Below are positions 50,101 through 56,100 of a DNA stretch of 64,000 nt, piece by piece. The notes beneath the pieces are model-generated. The model searched no databases. It was not told where the DNA came from and saw only the letters and a program-made list of their open reading frames with translations. A program made the position numbers and the translations under genes. This DNA comes from Serripes groenlandicus (taxonomy: Eukaryota; Mollusca; Bivalvia; Cardiida; Cardiidae), in the NCBI GenBank assembly GCA_031761405.1, contig JASEVX010000001.1, positions 195,813,706-195,877,705 on the forward strand, written 5' to 3'. Within the stretch, counting starts at the first letter, position 1, and every line of letters begins with the position of its first letter.

Positions 50101-53100
50101 CACACATACAACAAACAATTAAGGATTAATCCTTACACACATACAACAAACAATTAAGGGTTAACTCTTACACACATACAACAAACAATTATTAATCCTT
50201 ACACACATACAACAAACAACTAAGGGTTAATCCTTACACACATACAACAAACAATTAAGGGTTAATCCTTACACACATACAACAAACAAATCTGCAGCAG
50301 ATGACTTTCAAACACCTTGGCAAAAACATAGAAAATAAAAAAATCATTTAATTACTGAAAATATAGTGGAAATAGGGGAAATAGGTCATTACGAAGTATG
50401 AGAATTGAAAAGAGTTTGGCAAAAAGAGATGGTGCTCATAATGAACACTTTATCCACCATGTTTTTAAAAGTCTTCTGCTTCAGAGGAGTATGATGTAAT
50501 GAGTTGTCGCAATGGTTTACTTTTCCCAAATAGAACTGGTTGAACTTTCACACACACCTGTAGCTGATGCCTTTCAAAAATGATAGACTGGGTAAAGGAA
50601 ACACTGCACATAATGAATAATCCTTTCCTCTTCCACCTCAATGCTTTTCGAAATTGGTATGTCTTTTCCTGTTCCAGCTCAATGTATTTAGACATTGAGC
50701 TATTTCACTTCAATATATTTAGACATTGGTATGTCTTTTCCTATTCCAGCTCAATGTATTAAGACATTGGTATGTATTTTCCTATTCCACCTCAATGTAT
50801 TTCGAAATTGGTATGTCTTTTCCTATTCTACCTCAATGTTTTTAGACATTGGTATGTCTTTTCCTATTCCACCTAAATGTATTTCGAAATTGGTATGTCT
50901 TTTCCTATTCTACCTCAATTTATTTAGACATTGGTATGTCTTTTCCTTTTCTACCTCAATGTATTTAGACATTGGTATGTCTTTTCCTATTCTACCTCAA
51001 TGTATTTAGACATTGGTATGTCTTTTCCACCTCAAAGTATTTTGAAATTGGTATATCTTTTCCTATTCCACCTCAATGTATTTAGACATTGGTATATCTT
51101 TTCTAATTCCACCTCAATGTATTTAGACATTGGTATGTCTTTTCCTATTCCACCTCAATGTATTTAGACATTGGTAGGTCTTTTCATATTCAACCTCAAT
51201 GTTTTTCGAAATTGGTATATCTTTTAAATGTCTGTGAGGCTTTAGACTAAGCAGTATAACTATGATATTGTAAGATGTTCAGAAAGGAAAATAATATGAT
51301 ATGAAATAAAGATTATGCCATCAAGGTTTTTCTTTATTGGCCAAGACATTTGTTCTTTGTCATCCGACTGATATGACGTTATTGTTATAACTTAAATTGT
51401 ATATTTGCTTACATTAGAACTTAATAAATAGAATATGGTCTTTATTTTACAATTAAAATAAATATAAAAACATAAAGTCACAAAGATACAACAGCTTAGA
51501 AAATTATAGAGAAAGGGAATGGTGGTATATCGCTTCATTAAGGATTACCCGTTTGCAACATATTTGCAGCAGACAACTATGAAAACATATTGGCAAAAAT
51601 TTTGAAAATCTCTCTAAATGAAAGTGTTAATTATGAACAGAGTTGAAAATATTGTGGCAAAAGGTGAAAATGCTCATCATGATTAAAGCACTTTTTAGTT
51701 TTCCTTCTTGCAAGGAATGTCAATCTCATCTTTGTGTGCTTACTATCATTTTAAACATATTAATTGAATGATTGTAGGCCTTTGATTTGATAATGGAGAA
51801 CCCAGATCTACCTAAGAAAGTACTGAGTAATACAACCAGATTTAGATCTAAAATGACAGATGCCGGATTTACACTTACTGTAAGTAAAACACTTTCCCAC
51901 CTATAGACGCATTTTGACGCAATTGCAGAAGACGACTTTTGAAAACATTGTGGCCAAAGGTGAAATTGCTCATGATGATCAATTTCTCCTTCGGTTTTTA
52001 ACTTTATTTAATAATTAAGCTATCTTTTATGAATACTTTTCAGGTTTTTGTCACTCTGTTTTCAAAGTCATCTGCTGCAGATTTGTTGTATGTGGGAAAG
52101 GGTTAAAGAATCAGATTCTTTATGTTGATGACAACAGATGTTTACATTTGGAGAAGAAAACAATGTCTGATCTATACAGCCTTTATATGCAATAAACCAT
52201 ATATTGTTGGTACTTAAAAGAATCTTACTGCTTCAATTTAGTTTTCCTGGAGCATCACTTAAAGGGAGATAAATTTCATAGACATTATAAGCTTTGATGA
52301 AAACATCCTTCATTTCTATTTACTAGTGTAATATTAAATCAAATGAACTGTCTTGTTGTAAATGTGCATCAAATTGTTGTGCCTTGATGTAAATATGCAT
52401 CAAATTGTTATTTGAGTCTTGATGTAAATATGCATCAAATTGGTATTTGTGCCTTTATGTGAATTTGCATCAAATTGATAGTTTTTACATCATGCTGTAC
52501 CTTGCAATGGTAGATATTTCCAAAATGGACAAACTTATTTTCTAATGCTTATTTATCCTGAATATCTTTGTCAAATATGTAATATGACATGATGTTATAA
52601 AACAAATGAATTTTCCATTGCACGTATAGTCTGATCTAGCTGTGCACTGTTGGCCAATTAGTCACAGAAAGAAGCACTCATTCAAAGAGCCTCTGACTTA
52701 TGATGTACATTTCAATCATTTAGGCTGATTGTACAAATATATCTTTTTCTACACTTATCACAAATTGTCTGAGATTGATTTTTTCTAGAGCACTAATTAT
52801 TTTATGTTGTCTATTTTTAATAACAATAGGGAGCTCCGGATCATCCGATATGCCCTGTCTGGCTTGGTGATGCAAGATTAGCCAGTACTTTTTCTGATCA
52901 GATGTTGGGTAATGTTTAACTTGATCACAAAGTGCTCATCATGAGCTATTGTGATGGCCTAATGTCCGTTATCCGTCCGCAACAACTTCTTTAAATGAGA
53001 TCTTCTCCTAAACCTCTCTTTGTATTTTGACTTAAGTTGGTAGGAATGATCCATGGGTGATCTTATTTCAAACGTGTTCAAAGAAATGAATTCCATGCAG

Positions 53101-56100
53101 AACTCTGGTAACCATGGCAACTGAAAAACTTTGAAAATCTTCTTGTCTGAAACAGAAAGGCCTAGACTCTAGATATTTGGTATGTAGCATTTTACAGTGG
53201 TCCTCTACAAAGACTGTTCAAATTATTACCCTGTGATCAAAATTGGCCCCGCCCCAGGGCTCACTGGTTTTTCATAAATATATATAGGGAGAATCTTTGA
53301 ACATTTTTATGTCTGAAACAGAAGGGCCTAGAGCTTAGATATTTAGGTAGCATTGGCTTGAGGTCGTCTACCAAGATTGTTCAAATTATGTCCCTGGGTT
53401 CAAAATTGTCCCTGACCTGGAGGTCAGCTTTTTAATATAAAGATGTATAGAAAAAAAAAAAATCTTCCCTGAAACAGAAATTCCTAGAGCTTAGATATTC
53501 CGTGTTTAGCGTTGTCTCGTGGTCCTCCATCAAGATTGTTTAAATTATCCCCCTGTATTGACCCCTCTCTGGAGATCACCTGTTTTTCATAGATAAATAT
53601 AAGGAAAAACTTTTCAAGCTGTGTCAGTTGGAAAAAGCAACGTATTACCATCGATTTGGGGGTTAGTTTTTAGCTCCACTGGTTGGAAGCTAGTCGAGCT
53701 TATGTCATGGCAAATTGTCCGTTGTGCGTGCGTCCGCTAACTTTTTGCTTCAAACAACTTCTCCTCCCTAACCACTTGGCCAATTAGGATGAAACTTCAT
53801 GGGAAGCATCCTTCCAATGTCCTCTCCTAAATTCCTTCAAATGTTTTGGATCTATGCAAAATTCTGGTTTCCATGGCAACCGAAAGAAAAAATAGTGTAA
53901 ACTCTTCTCCTCCAAAAGTGTCAGGCTGATTTTCATATAATGTTGTAAAAAATGTTTCAAGGGTGACCCTCTATCAGATTCCTTCAAGCCATGTTGATTG
54001 GTCAAAAACTTTGGCCACCAGGGGGGGCGGGGCTATTTTGCCTTATGGCTAAAGTGAAAACTGTAAAATCTTTTTCTCCGAAAGTGTCGGGCTGATATTC
54101 AAATAATTTTGTAGAAATGTTCTTAGGGTGACCCTCTATCAGATTCCTTCAAGCCACGTTGATTGGTCAAAAATCATGGCCATCAGGGGGCGGGACTGTT
54201 TGGAGATTTAATTTTTGCCTAATGGCAGTGAGGCAATACTGGCCCTCTTTGGCCTCTTGTTCACTTTATTCTTATAGTGGAAATTATTATTTCACCTAAG
54301 CCAGAGGCTCATGTTGAGCTATTGTGACCGGTCTTTGTCCCTTATCCGTCTAAATTTAATTCAAACGACATCTCCTAAACAACTTTGCCAATTTTGCAGG
54401 GATGTTCCTTGAGTGGTCCCTTTTCAGAGTTGTTCAACAAATTGAATTTCATGAGGAATTCTGGTTGCCATTGCAATGGAAAGGAAAAACTTCTTGTCCA
54501 TAAGTAATAGCCTAATTTGAAAATAATTTGGCACAAATGTTCCTTGGGGAACCCACTACAAAGTTTGTTGAAATTATTCCAATCTCTTGGAAAACATGGC
54601 CGCAAGGGGGCGGAGCTTGTTTACCGTATACGTATATATATATATAGTGAAAACAGTTCTGTTGGGTGAACCTCTACTAATATTTTACACATTATTCTGA
54701 TCTGTTGAAAGACATGTTAGTCTACTTGTCTAAACGTATAGGCCTGATATAGTTTTTCAAAAATGTTCCTTGGGTGACACTCTACCAAGATCTTGAAATT
54801 ATTACGATCCATGATAAATCTGTTTACCAGGGGTTATTTCTTGTTTTCCTTGTATGCATAGAGTAAAAACATTGAAGGTATCAAACAATCGAGTTAGGTA
54901 ACTCTTGATTGAATTTATAAATTATCTCCCTTTTTGAAGGTAGAAAATGGTTAAAGTTTTGCATGCTAGGCATTTTCTCACAAACAGCAGATGCTATTCA
55001 AACAAGACTTATCCGACTTGATTTATAGTTTTATACTATCAAGCCACTATCTCAGTAACAACTGTTTTTTATAGTATCAAATGGCCAAATAGTCGAGCAT
55101 GCTGTCTTGTGGACAGCTCTTGTTAAAACTATCTCCCACTTTTTAGCTCACCTAAGCACGAAGTGCAAGGTGAGCTTTTGTGATCATCCGGCGTCCGTGG
55201 TTGTCGTGGTGGTCGTCGGCGTCTGTTAACAATTTCCTACAAATGACTTCTTCTACTAAACCAATGGACATATTTCAAAATAACTTCACAGGAATGGTCC
55301 TTAGGGGGTCCTTTTTCAAAGTTGTCAAAGAAATTAATTCCAAGTAGAACTTTGGTTGCTGCGGCATCAGAAAAGGGGAAAATTGCCAAATCTTAAAAAA
55401 TCTTCTTGTCCAAAAGTACTGGCCTGATTTGAAAATTATTTTGCACAAATGTTCCTTGGGGTACCCTCTACCAAGATTGTTCAAATATTTCCGATCTGTT
55501 GAAAAACATGGCCGCCAGGGTGCGGAGCTTATTTTCCTTATATGTGCATTGTTAAAACTTTAAAAATCTTCTTGTCCAAAAGTACTGGCTTGATTTGAAA
55601 ATTATTTTGCACAAGTGTTCCTTGGGGCACCCTCTGCCAAGATTGTTCAAATATGTCCGATCCGTTAAAAAACATGCCCGCCAGGGGGCGAAGCTTGTTT
55701 TCCTTATATGTGCATTGTTAAAACTTTAAAAATCTTCTTGTCCAAAAGTACTGGCCCGATTTGAAAATTATTTTGCACAAATGTTCCTTGGGGCACCCTT
55801 TACCAAGATTGTTCAAATATTTACCATCCGTTGAAAAACATGGCCGCCAGGGGACGGAGCTTGTCTTCCTTATATGTATAGAGTAAAAACTTTGAAAATT
55901 ATTGAAGTTCTATTAAATCAGGTGAGCGATATAGGGCCATCATGGCCCTCTTGTTTTCTTTTCTTGTCTGTCCATTTTATCACTTATTATATGTGGAAAT
56001 GCTCTTGTCCTTTTCTGGTCAGCTTTAAAAAAAAATCTTGTGATGAAAAACATGTAAATTCTAGAAAATGAAAGTATAATTTTAATACAGAGTACCAAAC

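Larger units (their letters stand above)
46992..50290 (+). repeat. 35-bp satellite array, split by a LINE insertion, GCAT intron 9
   Basis: The unit is TTAACTCTTACACACATACA then ACAAACAATTAAGGG. About 47 copies lie at 46992-48670 and about five more at 50100-50290. A 41-bp variant with AAGGTTAAGGG recurs every few units, and later copies use TTAATCCTTAC. The last unit runs straight into ACAAATCTGCAGCAGATGAC, the body of the TTAA element, showing where the unit came from. Confidence 0.92.

Noticed and set aside
50695..51167. 104- and 78-codon frames with repeated [16 protein letters not shown]
   Set aside because: The frame is a by-product of a 41-bp tandem repeat in GCAT intron 9. It has no start context, splice link or family resemblance.
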